47,898 bases of DNA from Alphaproteobacteria bacterium (lineage in GTDB: Bacteria; Pseudomonadota; Alphaproteobacteria; SHVP01), in the NCBI GenBank assembly GCA_016869765.1, contig VGES01000026.1:1-47898 (forward strand), written 5' to 3'. Within the stretch, counting starts at the first letter, position 1, and each line of letters starts with the position of its first letter. Made by a program: the position numbers and the translations under genes. This document shows positions 41,452-47,898 of this stretch, one piece after another. The notes under the pieces are model-generated. The model was not told the DNA's origin and ran no database searches. It saw only the letters and a list, made by a program, of their open reading frames with translations.

Positions 41452-42471
41452 TCAGGCCCCGATCAGGGTCCAAAAGTAGCCGTCGGGCGCAACGAACGAA
41501 AACGCCCGCTCGCCGAACTCATCGTTCGCAATGGTCGTCACATTGCGGGCCCCGGCTTGCGTCACCAGCCGATGGGTCTGCTCGATGTTTTCGACGCGGT
41601 ACGTGTAGAGGCTCACCCCGAGGTGGCCGGGCCGCGACACGTCGCGAAGGTCCTCGTTCTGGCTGGTCGGATCGAGCCGGAAGGTCTTCAAACGGCCCGG
41701 CAGCCACCCTTTGGGGTCGTCCGAGGACTCGCGCGTGTCGCAGAAGTCGATCATATGCACCCGCTCGTTGTCGGTGATCGGGAACTGGATTCGCCCACCC
41801 TTGGTGTCGCGACCGACGCGGCTGCCGAGATCTTCGCGCCGCAATCCGAGCACGTTGCCGTAGAACGCGACCGCAGAATCGTCGACGCCGACGAAGAACA
41901 TGCCGCAATGGGTGAATTCGGTGCTGCGAAACTGACAGCTATTGTCGTACGTGCCATAGCTCGGTCGATCGTAGCCGAAGGACTTGAAGATCACCTGCCG
42001 AGATTCCGGCCGAAAAATCGTGAACTCGCGGTATCCGGTGATCGGACCCTTGAACGGTTCGGTGCGCGCTTCGTCGATCGGGACCAGTTGAAAAAACGGC
42101 GGTGTGAAGAAGAGGTCCTCGCCGCGGTCCTGCGCCAGTTCGCAGTGATTGAGCACTTCGCTGAAGTCGCGAGTTTTCGAGACGATCCACCGGCTGCCGC
42201 TGGCTCGAAGCGGCGCATAGCGGAGGCCCGCCCCGAGCGGCGTTTCCCACACCATTAAGCGAACGTAGCTGTGTTCGGCTTCGCCGTGCTGCAAACGAAC
42301 CGAGGTTAACGCCGAGTCGACTCCGTAGAGCGCCTTGGCGGACTGGGCCGACAAGTGGCCGCGTTCGACCTCGTGGTACCCGAATAGCGACCAGTAGCTG
42401 ATTTCACGGATGAGGTTACTGACTCCGACGCCGGCGTCGTAAATCCCGCCGAGCACTTGTGGGTTACTCAA
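41452..42471 (-). CDS. Double vicinal-oxygen-chelate domain protein
   Basis: A 339-residue protein with two VOC modules, about residues 5-130 and 165-338, the size and layout of type I extradiol dioxygenases. In the second module the metal ligands are H in FTHCGMFF and H in GHLGVSLYTY, but the third position, usually E, appears as T in GYFWTLIG. The first module has D in place of the first H. Loss of an iron ligand argues against normal dioxygenase activity, although the fold call stands. The start is TTG 42471 with GAGG 7 bases upstream, and it overlaps the preceding stop (TTGA). Confidence 0.8.
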   Translation of the reverse strand: MSNPQVLGGIYDAGVGVSNLIREISYWSLFGYHEVERGHLSAQSAKALYGVDSALTSVRLQHGEAEHSYVRLMVWETPLGAGLRYAPLRASGSRWIVSKTRDFSEVLNHCELAQDRGEDLFFTPPFFQLVPIDEARTEPFKGPITGYREFTIFRPESRQVIFKSFGYDRPSYGTYDNSCQFRSTEFTHCGMFFVGVDDSAVAFYGNVLGLRREDLGSRVGRDTKGGRIQFPITDNERVHMIDFCDTRESSDDPKGWLPGRLKTFRLDPTSQNEDLRDVSRPGHLGVSLYTYRVENIEQTHRLVTQAGARNVTTIANDEFGERAFSFVAPDGYFWTLIGA

Positions 42472-43133
42472 AGGGTGACCTCGCTGATCGTTCTGGAAGG
42501 CGCGAGCTTTGCCCGATCGACCGCGCTCAAAACGACGCGCTTGGTGTGTGGTGATTGCCAGGCTTTCACGAGAAGCGCGGCCACTTCTGCTCGACTGATG
42601 CTGCCAGAGGCTCGCGCATCGGTCGTCAGCACCCCGCTCCCAGTTGCCGGGTCGTCCGTCAGGTGTCCCGGGCGGATGATCGTGTAGGAGAGTCCACTCA
42701 CGCGCAGATACGCCTCGGCTTGGTTCTTGGCCAACAAGGCGTCACGAAGGAACACTTGGGCGCGTGGTTCGAGCGTCTCGAAGGTGTCGCCGCAGCCGAT
42801 CGCCGTCACCAAGAAAAATCGCTCGATGTTGGCGGCCTTCGCGGCGTCGACGATGTGCTTCACGCCGATGTAGTCGATCCGCGGACTGTCGCCGGGTCGG
42901 CCGCCGATCGTGCAAAAAACCGCGTCCCAGGGGCCGCCCGTTTGCAGGGCGCGTTCGACCGATGCCGCTTCGAACGCGTCGGCCAGCACGACCTGGGCGC
43001 CGAGCGCCTCGATTCGCGGCTGCTCGCTCGCCGTCCGAAACATCGCCGTGACGCGATTACCGTCCTGCCGCAGCCGACGAACGAGTTCGAAGCCCGTTCT
43101 CCGGCTGGCGCCGGCGACAAAAACACTGGCCAT
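42468..43133 (-). CDS. NAD(P)-binding atypical short-chain dehydrogenase/reductase
   Basis: A 221-residue Rossmann protein of the NmrA/SDR-a5 type. It has GASRRTGFELV (8-18) as dinucleotide loop, DAVFCTIGG at strand 4, FFLVTAIGCGD, and RVSGLSYTIIRPGHLTDD, a signature stretch of the family. It lacks the classical Y-x-x-x-K pair of true SDRs, so it is either an atypical reductase or a sensor of the dinucleotide ratio. It lies 30 bases downstream of the two-domain hydrolase-fold gene and overlaps the next gene. Confidence 0.85.
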   Translation of the reverse strand: MASVFVAGASRRTGFELVRRLRQDGNRVTAMFRTASEQPRIEALGAQVVLADAFEAASVERALQTGGPWDAVFCTIGGRPGDSPRIDYIGVKHIVDAAKAANIERFFLVTAIGCGDTFETLEPRAQVFLRDALLAKNQAEAYLRVSGLSYTIIRPGHLTDDPATGSGVLTTDARASGSISRAEVAALLVKAWQSPHTKRVVLSAVDRAKLAPSRTISEVTL

Positions 43134-43163
43134 ACCCTGTCCCCGTTGGCGGGGTACCTTAGG

Positions 43164-44756
43164 TCACGAGCGCAAAAACTCAAACAGTGACGGGACTGTT
43201 TCACCACCTGTAACGCTCACGTCTGCTCGACCGCCGAAGACCTGGCCGCTCGAGCTGCCGAAAACGCCGATCATCGACGATGGTCGTTGCTGCGTTAACC
43301 GCCGCCATTCCTCGCGGCGCGCGTTGGGGGCTCCCAGGGACTTGAGTAGATCGACCGTCCTGCGATGGACATCCTGCGGATCGATGGTCGGTTCCTGGCG
43401 CGAAATGCCTCCGCGGTTGCGTTCGAACCAAGGATCGAACAGGCCCGCATCGCGGGCCATATGCCAGGCCTGCAACAGATAGCCGCCATACCAGTCGGGG
43501 GTCAGAGGAAGCGCCCCGAGGCGTTCCCATCGTTCGAGCGTCGCCGCCGCTACCGTTGGCGGGGCGACCATCGCCAGTTTTCGCACCGGCAATCCTCGAT
43601 CGATCAGGGCGGTGGCCGCGCCGGCGGCGCCTCCCAGGGCAATCACGTCGACCGGCTCGCCGGCCCACGCGCGTATAGCCTGGAGAAAAGAGTCCACGGT
43701 GCCCTTCGTCGACTCGCCGTGGCCCGGACGATCCGCCGCGAGAACTCGATGGACTCCAGCGAGACGCGCGAAAAGCGCCTGCCCTTGGGCGGACGATTGC
43801 CCGGCCTCGTGGATGATCACGACGGGGCGACCCTCGCCGTCCGCCGCTCTCGCGTAATACTGTTCCGCGCCGGCAGTCAGGAACGTCTGGCGCGCGCCGG
43901 TGGCGTGTGGTTCCGTTGCCGTCGGTACCGTCGGGGCGTCCCCAGCATGGCGGCGCAGGAAATCACGCGAACGTTCGACCAGTTCCCCGCGATCCCATCC
44001 GGTCCGGACGATGCTGATGTTGGGTCCGATCTCGTTCAAACGCTCGAGATGGGTGACCAGCGGGTCGGGTTGCATGGTCACGAGCAAGGTCGGGCAACGA
44101 ACGCGACCAATGGTCGTTGCCCCAGAAAAACGGAATGCCGCGCGGTAGCCGATCCAGTAGTCCTCGCCGGCGCGCAGCCAGTCGAGAAGGCGCTCGTGGA
44201 ACATCGGTGGGCCCGGCAGGTCGACATCGACGCGCAGCGACAAGCCGGCGCGATGCCAAGGGAAAAAGGCATATTCGTTGCGCATCCGGGCCCAAATCCA
44301 CACGAGATGGGATGCGTCCCATCGGGGCGCTACCGAAGGCGTGTAGTGCGTCGTGAAATCCAGGCGCTCTTCGTCGGAAAAGGCGACGTACCCGTCGGCG
44401 ACGAAGGCCGAGACGCGGTCCGGACGCCGCGCTGCGATCGCCGCCGCGATGCAGCTCCCGGTGTGGTTGCCGAACAGGGCGAAGCGGCCAACGCCAAGCT
44501 GATCAAGAGCAGCGATCATCGCGTCCGCGTAGTCGTCGATCGCGGGATCCGCTCGCCCCAGCGGGTCGGAATGGCCATAGCCTGCCGTGTCGAATGCCAG
44601 GCACGTGAAGTCTTCGGCCAGGGGCGACATCGTCGACACGAGGTCGGCCGACGACAACGGCGACTGATGGAGCATTACCAAGGCCGGACCGCGGCCGGCC
44701 CGGCGGTAATGCATCTGGCGCGAACCTATCGAAACGAAGTGGCGAGTGATCGGCAC
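43164..44756 (-). CDS. Two-domain alpha/beta-hydrolase-fold protein lacking catalytic residues
   Basis: A 530-residue protein made of two alpha/beta-hydrolase-fold halves, about residues 1-270 and 285-530. Each has the beta-strand 5 elbow, but the usual Ser of G-x-S-x-G is replaced: G96-N97-H98-T99-G100 in the first and G375-G376-A377-A378-G379 in the second. The late catalytic His is also missing in both: G253-W254 and G518-E519 lie where G-H is expected. GTG 44756 is the chosen start, on the grounds that translation from it begins with the family-like PITRHFVSIGSRQMHYRRAGRG. The ORF continues upstream into a divergent promoter region. No frame break is visible. Confidence 0.82.
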   Translation of the reverse strand: MPITRHFVSIGSRQMHYRRAGRGPALVMLHQSPLSSADLVSTMSPLAEDFTCLAFDTAGYGHSDPLGRADPAIDDYADAMIAALDQLGVGRFALFGNHTGSCIAAAIAARRPDRVSAFVADGYVAFSDEERLDFTTHYTPSVAPRWDASHLVWIWARMRNEYAFFPWHRAGLSLRVDVDLPGPPMFHERLLDWLRAGEDYWIGYRAAFRFSGATTIGRVRCPTLLVTMQPDPLVTHLERLNEIGPNISIVRTGWDRGELVERSRDFLRRHAGDAPTVPTATEPHATGARQTFLTAGAEQYYARAADGEGRPVVIIHEAGQSSAQGQALFARLAGVHRVLAADRPGHGESTKGTVDSFLQAIRAWAGEPVDVIALGGAAGAATALIDRGLPVRKLAMVAPPTVAAATLERWERLGALPLTPDWYGGYLLQAWHMARDAGLFDPWFERNRGGISRQEPTIDPQDVHRRTVDLLKSLGAPNARREEWRRLTQQRPSSMIGVFGSSSGQVFGGRADVSVTGGETVPSLFEFLRS

Positions 44757-44878
44757 GGGATAGACCCGAAGGTGGGATGACGAACGACGAACATGCAACG
44801 ACGTTGCGCGGAGAACAATGCCTGGCTGAGGAAATGTTCTCGACCGTGCGGTCGTAACGCGTATGCTGGGCGCGAAAA

Positions 44879-45553
44879 ATGCGACACAACACCATCCGCT
44901 ACAAAATCCTCTATCTCGGGCCGTCCGGGGAACGCGGTCGCGAGTGGTGCACCGTGACATCGCACGAGAGCGGCGATCGCACGCTACGCGCCCTATGCGA
45001 GATGGACGACACCGAACTGCTGCGCGATGTGACGTACTCCGTCGATCGCTCGTGGCACCCGAAGGATTGTTTCATTCGTGTGCGTCTTCAGGAACGCTTC
45101 GTCGGTTCGGGTTGGTTTCGTTTTGCCGGAACGTTGGCCGAATGCGAGACCCTCACTGCCGCGGAGGGTCGGCTTCATCAGGCGATCGCGCTCGAAGCTC
45201 CCCCGGTTTCCTTCATCAACCATGCCGTCGCGTGTGATGTCTGGCATTGGGCCGGAATCGACCTCGATCCCGGTCGGCACCAAGTTTGTCGGCCCGTTCC
45301 CGCCTGTTCGCCCCTCCCCAACGGGGCCTCCGGCCCGACCCTGTCGTTGTGGCCGCTGCCCGTCGTATTTCGCGGTCGCGAACGAATCACGACCCGTGCC
45401 GGAGTTTTCGACTGTTTGCGGGCGACGTACCTCACGGCGGGCGGAGAGCCGTCCCTCGATACGTGGTGTACGGACGATCCGGATCGCATCATGGTCAAGA
45501 TGGAGTGGCCGCCCTTCCGCTCCACCTTCGAGTTGGTCGAGTTGTCTCGGTAG
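44879..45553 (+). CDS. Unknown conserved family protein, paralogue 1
   Basis: First of three tandem relatives, 224 residues. Shared features are a GERGRE segment at about residues 18-23, an LCEMDD motif near 38-43, LRDVTYSVDRSW (47-58), ACDVWHWAG near 117-125 and CSPLPNGASGP near 145-155, then a beta-rich C-terminal part with TTRAGVFDC and a late VKMEWPP. There is no signal peptide. The C-terminal pattern (sugar-like PAGxF, then a W-C-T/D segment) recalls the DUF3108-type beta-barrel fold, but I only infer this. ATG 44879 lacks a clear ribosome site; TATGCT lies 12 bases before it. Confidence 0.75.
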   Translation: MRHNTIRYKILYLGPSGERGREWCTVTSHESGDRTLRALCEMDDTELLRDVTYSVDRSWHPKDCFIRVRLQERFVGSGWFRFAGTLAECETLTAAEGRLHQAIALEAPPVSFINHAVACDVWHWAGIDLDPGRHQVCRPVPACSPLPNGASGPTLSLWPLPVVFRGRERITTRAGVFDCLRATYLTAGGEPSLDTWCTDDPDRIMVKMEWPPFRSTFELVELSR

Positions 45554-45560
45554 GTCTGCC

Positions 45561-46241
45561 ATGCAACATCGTTCGTATCGCTACAAGATCAACTATGTCG
45601 GCCCGAAGGGTGAGCGTGGTCGGGAGCGCTGCGTCGTGACGGTCCACGGCGACGGCGATCGCACGATCCGCGCCCTGTGCGAGATGGACGACTCCCAGGT
45701 CCTGCGCGACGTCACCTACACCGTGGATCGCCACTGGCGTCCCCGGGATGCCTTCGTGCGACTGAGCGTCGCGGATCGGTTCATGGGATCGAGCTGGTTC
45801 CGTTTCGACGGCAATCGGGCGGAGTGCGAAGCCTTTACCGCGGCCGAGGGCCGACTGTCGCAACGCCTGGTTCTCGAGCGAGCGCCTGCGTCGTTCGTCA
45901 CGCACCCCGTCGCCTGTGACGTCTGGCACTTCGCTGGGATCGATCGAACGCTGGGCGACCAGATTCAGGAATCCTTGAGCGCCAGTTGTTCCCCGCTGCC
46001 CAACGGAGCTTCTGGTCCGATGCTCGGAATCTCGCGCCACCGCTTCCGCTACCGTGGGCGGCAGCGGACTCGATCACCGGCCGGGACGTTCGACACCGAG
46101 CACGCGGAGTTCGTCGGGCGCGACGGCGTCGTGCGACTCAAGGCGTGGTGCACAATCCACGACCGCATTCTGGTGCGCATGGAGTTCGAACCGCTGCAAT
46201 CGGTCTACGAACTCGTCGAGCTCGAGGGATCTGCCGGCTAG
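45561..46241 (+). CDS. Unknown conserved family protein, paralogue 2
   Basis: Second relative, 226 residues, 7 bases after paralogue 1. By hand alignment about three quarters of its first 80 residues match paralogue 3. The shared blocks are GERGRE, HGDGDRT, LCEMDDSQVLRDVTYTVDR, ACDVWH, CSPLPNGASGP and SPAGTF. A TAGG lies 7 bases before the ATG. The stop codon TAG overlaps the NUDIX stop on the other strand in a CTAG palindrome at 46238-46241. Function unknown. Confidence 0.78.
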   Translation: MQHRSYRYKINYVGPKGERGRERCVVTVHGDGDRTIRALCEMDDSQVLRDVTYTVDRHWRPRDAFVRLSVADRFMGSSWFRFDGNRAECEAFTAAEGRLSQRLVLERAPASFVTHPVACDVWHFAGIDRTLGDQIQESLSASCSPLPNGASGPMLGISRHRFRYRGRQRTRSPAGTFDTEHAEFVGRDGVVRLKAWCTIHDRILVRMEFEPLQSVYELVELEGSAG

Positions 46242-46819
46242 CACTGCCGTCCGCGCAGGCGCTCTTTCAACCAGAGAGCGGCCAAAACCGTCTTGGAGTC
46301 GCGTAGGCGCCCCTCCTCCATATCCTTCCACAGGTCCCAAGGCGCCACTTCGAAGACCTCGATGTCTTCGCCTTCGTCGGTGCCCCCGCCCCGCGTCTGG
46401 CGGCCCTGGTCACTGACCTCGGCCAGAAAGAAGTGCATCTGCTCCGAGCAACTTCCCGGTGCGACGTAATAGACCCCAATACGATGCAACTCGTCGACCG
46501 TGAATCCGAGTTCCTCGAGGATCTCGCGTCGAACGGCGTGTTCGGGCGTCTCGCCGGCATGAACGCCCCCGGCCGCGATTTCCACCATCCAGCCCGGCCC
46601 CTGGTCATGGGTGGCGATCCGGAACTGGCGCGTAAGGACGACCCGGCCAGAGGAGCGGTTGAGAACGATAGCGGCGACGGCCGTACCGGTATCCCACACG
46701 AGATGCGTTAGTTCCGGGCTCATCTCGCCGTTCAGTTTCTCGAATCGATAGGTTGCGCTGCGCAGCCGGTAGTGCCCGTCGTAGAGCAAACGTCTTGCCG
46801 AGATTTCGACTTTCTTCAT
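46238..46819 (-). CDS. NUDIX hydrolase, probable ADP-ribose or nucleotide-sugar pyrophosphatase
   Basis: A 193-residue protein with a complete Nudix box at residues 84-106: G84, E90, R98, E99, E102, E103, G105 (G-x5-E-x7-R-E-U-x-E-E-x-G-U). The upstream VVLTRQFRIAT and the ending ALWLKERL resemble the NudF/NudK subgroup that cleaves ADP-ribose or GDP-mannose. The metal-binding glutamates are all present, so it is probably active. It lies between paralogues 2 and 3 but on the opposite strand. ATG at 46819. Confidence 0.9.
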   Translation of the reverse strand: MKKVEISARRLLYDGHYRLRSATYRFEKLNGEMSPELTHLVWDTGTAVAAIVLNRSSGRVVLTRQFRIATHDQGPGWMVEIAAGGVHAGETPEHAVRREILEELGFTVDELHRIGVYYVAPGSCSEQMHFFLAEVSDQGRQTRGGGTDEGEDIEVFEVAPWDLWKDMEEGRLRDSKTVLAALWLKERLRGRQC

Positions 46820-46854
46820 AGTGTGTCCGCCAACGAGCCAGGGGGGCGCGCACG

Positions 46855-47547
46855 ATGCAGCATCGCGGGTATCGCGGCAAGATTCGTTATCAAGGGGACG
46901 CTCCAGTTGGCGAGCGCGGCCGCGAGTGGTTCACGGTAACGGTTCACGGCGACGGTACCCGGACGCTGCGATCGATGTGCGAAATGGATGACTCGCAGAT
47001 CCTCCGCGACGTGACCTACACCATGGATCGTGACTGGCGGCCACTGGATTCGTTCGTTCGAATCTCGGTCAAGGACAGGTTCTTCGGCGGCGCGTGGTTC
47101 CGTTTCGGCGCGCGCGAGGTAGAGTGCGAGGGGTTCACCGCCGGTGAAGGCCGGTTTTCGCAGCGAGTCGCGGTCGACGATTGGCCACGGTCGTTTGGCC
47201 CTCACCCCGTAGTGTGCGACATCTGGCATCTGGGGGCGTGGAACTGGAAAGGCCCCAAGGCCCAGGAATGGCCGGCGATCATGTCCTCGCCGCTGCCCAA
47301 CGGTGGCTCCGGGCCGATGATCGGTCGTTCGATGATTCGAGCCGAGTACCAAGGCGAGGAGACCGTGACGGTCCCGGCGGGAACGTTCCGCTGCAAACAC
47401 TTCGTGTTTCCACTGCGCGAGTCTGGTCATCCCCCCGAACACGTCTGGTACACCGGTCCCGATCTGCTGTTCGTGAAGATTCGCTGGGATTTGCTCAAGA
47501 CAACGTACGAACTGACCGAGATCTCGGGGGACGTCGGTCGCGAATAG
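46855..47547 (+). CDS. Unknown conserved family protein, paralogue 3
   Basis: Third relative, 230 residues. It has MQHRGYRGKIRYQG at the N-terminus, GERGRE, LRSMCEMDDSQILRDVTYT, VVCDIWHLGA, SSPLPNGGSGP and TVPAGTFRC. The cysteine before SPLP of the other two is absent. GGGGGG lies about 8 bases before ATG 46855. The divergent spacing to the NUDIX start is 35 bases, and its stop is one base from the GNAT stop. Function unknown; it is the most diverged of the three. Confidence 0.78.
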   Translation: MQHRGYRGKIRYQGDAPVGERGREWFTVTVHGDGTRTLRSMCEMDDSQILRDVTYTMDRDWRPLDSFVRISVKDRFFGGAWFRFGAREVECEGFTAGEGRFSQRVAVDDWPRSFGPHPVVCDIWHLGAWNWKGPKAQEWPAIMSSPLPNGGSGPMIGRSMIRAEYQGEETVTVPAGTFRCKHFVFPLRESGHPPEHVWYTGPDLLFVKIRWDLLKTTYELTEISGDVGRE

Positions 47548-47548
47548 G

Positions 47549-47898
47549 TCAGCTCTCCGCGAACGCCGCGTCGTATTGAACGGTCCCGCTCGGCCGTTCT
47601 GGACCGAATGGAAGCGCGAGAAAGAACTTCGCCGGCACGCTTGGATATTCCAGGCCGACCTTCGGCGCGAAGCCGAAACGTCCATAGAACGCCGGTTCGC
47701 CAACCAGCACGCAGCCGCGTGCGCCCCGCTGGAGCAACATGGCCAGCGCCCTCTCCATGAGGCGCGTGCCGATCCCCTGTCGCTGGCGCGCCGGCAGGAC
47801 CGAAATCGGACCGAGTCCGAACCATCCCGACGCTCCGCTCGAAATCGAAACCGGCGAGACGGCGACGTGACCGACGACATGCCCGTCGTCCACGACCA
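47549..47898 (-). CDS. GNAT family N-acetyltransferase, partial
   Basis: The reading frame runs into the window edge, so the N-terminus is missing. About 116 residues remain. The acetyl-CoA-binding motif A is visible as LPARQRQGIGTRLMERAL, with the pattern Q/R-x-x-G-x-G/A, preceded by strand GPISV and followed by a strand with ARGCVLVGEPAFYGRFGF, the typical GNAT motif with an F-Y-x-x-x-G-F segment. The substrate is unknown. It converges on paralogue 3. Confidence 0.85.
   Translation of the reverse strand, partial: VVDDGHVVGHVAVSPVSISSGASGWFGLGPISVLPARQRQGIGTRLMERALAMLLQRGARGCVLVGEPAFYGRFGFAPKVGLEYPSVPAKFFLALPFGPERPSGTVQYDAAFAES

Noticed and set aside
44757-44960. A 68-residue N-terminal extension of the two-domain hydrolase-fold protein
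   Set aside because: The extension is basic and unstructured, lies in the divergent promoter region and overlaps paralogue 1. The family-like N-terminus begins at GTG 44756.

Overview
The window is high-GC bacterial chromosome, most likely from an alphaproteobacterium. The evidence is a 438-residue prolyl-tRNA synthetase without the bacterial insertion domain, the order proS-lolC/E-lolD-dnaE next to nuoA-N-birA-coaX-rnj-mce-DUF1467, and the block tRNA-Leu-tig-clpP-clpX-lon-HU-tRNA-Val. From general knowledge these blocks are typical of Rhodospirillales/Rhizobiales-like genomes. I cannot fix the order or genus.

Layout. Positions 1-565 (+) hold the end of a methyltransferase-like gene and a small unknown gene. 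Positions 573-36296 are almost one unbroken run on the minus strand. Read in the direction of transcription it contains: an NAD(P)H-hydrate repair enzyme; tRNA-Leu and the protein quality-control set (tig, clpP, clpX, lon) followed by HU; tRNA-Val, two accessory genes (a membrane protein and a lipocalin-like protein) and tRNA-Asp; the complete 14-gene complex I operon (nuoA to nuoN); then birA, coaX, ribonuclease J, methylmalonyl-CoA epimerase and a DUF1467 membrane protein, closed by a clear intrinsic terminator at 8158-8189. A separate minus-strand unit follows with an exported unknown protein, proS, the Lol lipoprotein exporter (permease and ATPase) and dnaE. Many junctions are 1-10 base overlaps, so translational coupling is likely.

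Positions 36311-47898 look accessory. They encode a methyltransferase and an amidase (-). Divergent from the amidase is a tightly overlapped + operon: amidohydrolase-2, a 63-residue exported peptide, a VOC protein and an isochorismatase-type hydrolase. Facing it is a minus operon: a two-domain alpha/beta-hydrolase-fold protein, an NAD(P)-binding protein and a double-VOC protein. After that come three tandem paralogues of a family I do not recognise, interrupted by a NUDIX hydrolase, and a GNAT acetyltransferase that runs off the end. The enzyme mix (ring-cleavage-like folds, amidohydrolase, hydrolase, reductase) suggests a small-molecule catabolic island, but no substrate can be read from the sequence.

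Points most worth following: (i) the two-domain alpha/beta protein lacks the nucleophilic serine and the catalytic histidine in both halves; (ii) the three-member unknown family at 44879-47547; (iii) an AT-rich patch at about 34778-34876 that has replaced the last codons of the NAD(P)H-hydrate repair gene. I saw no CRISPR array, insertion sequence, rRNA gene or transcription regulator gene. No gene-free stretch exceeds about 300 bases.
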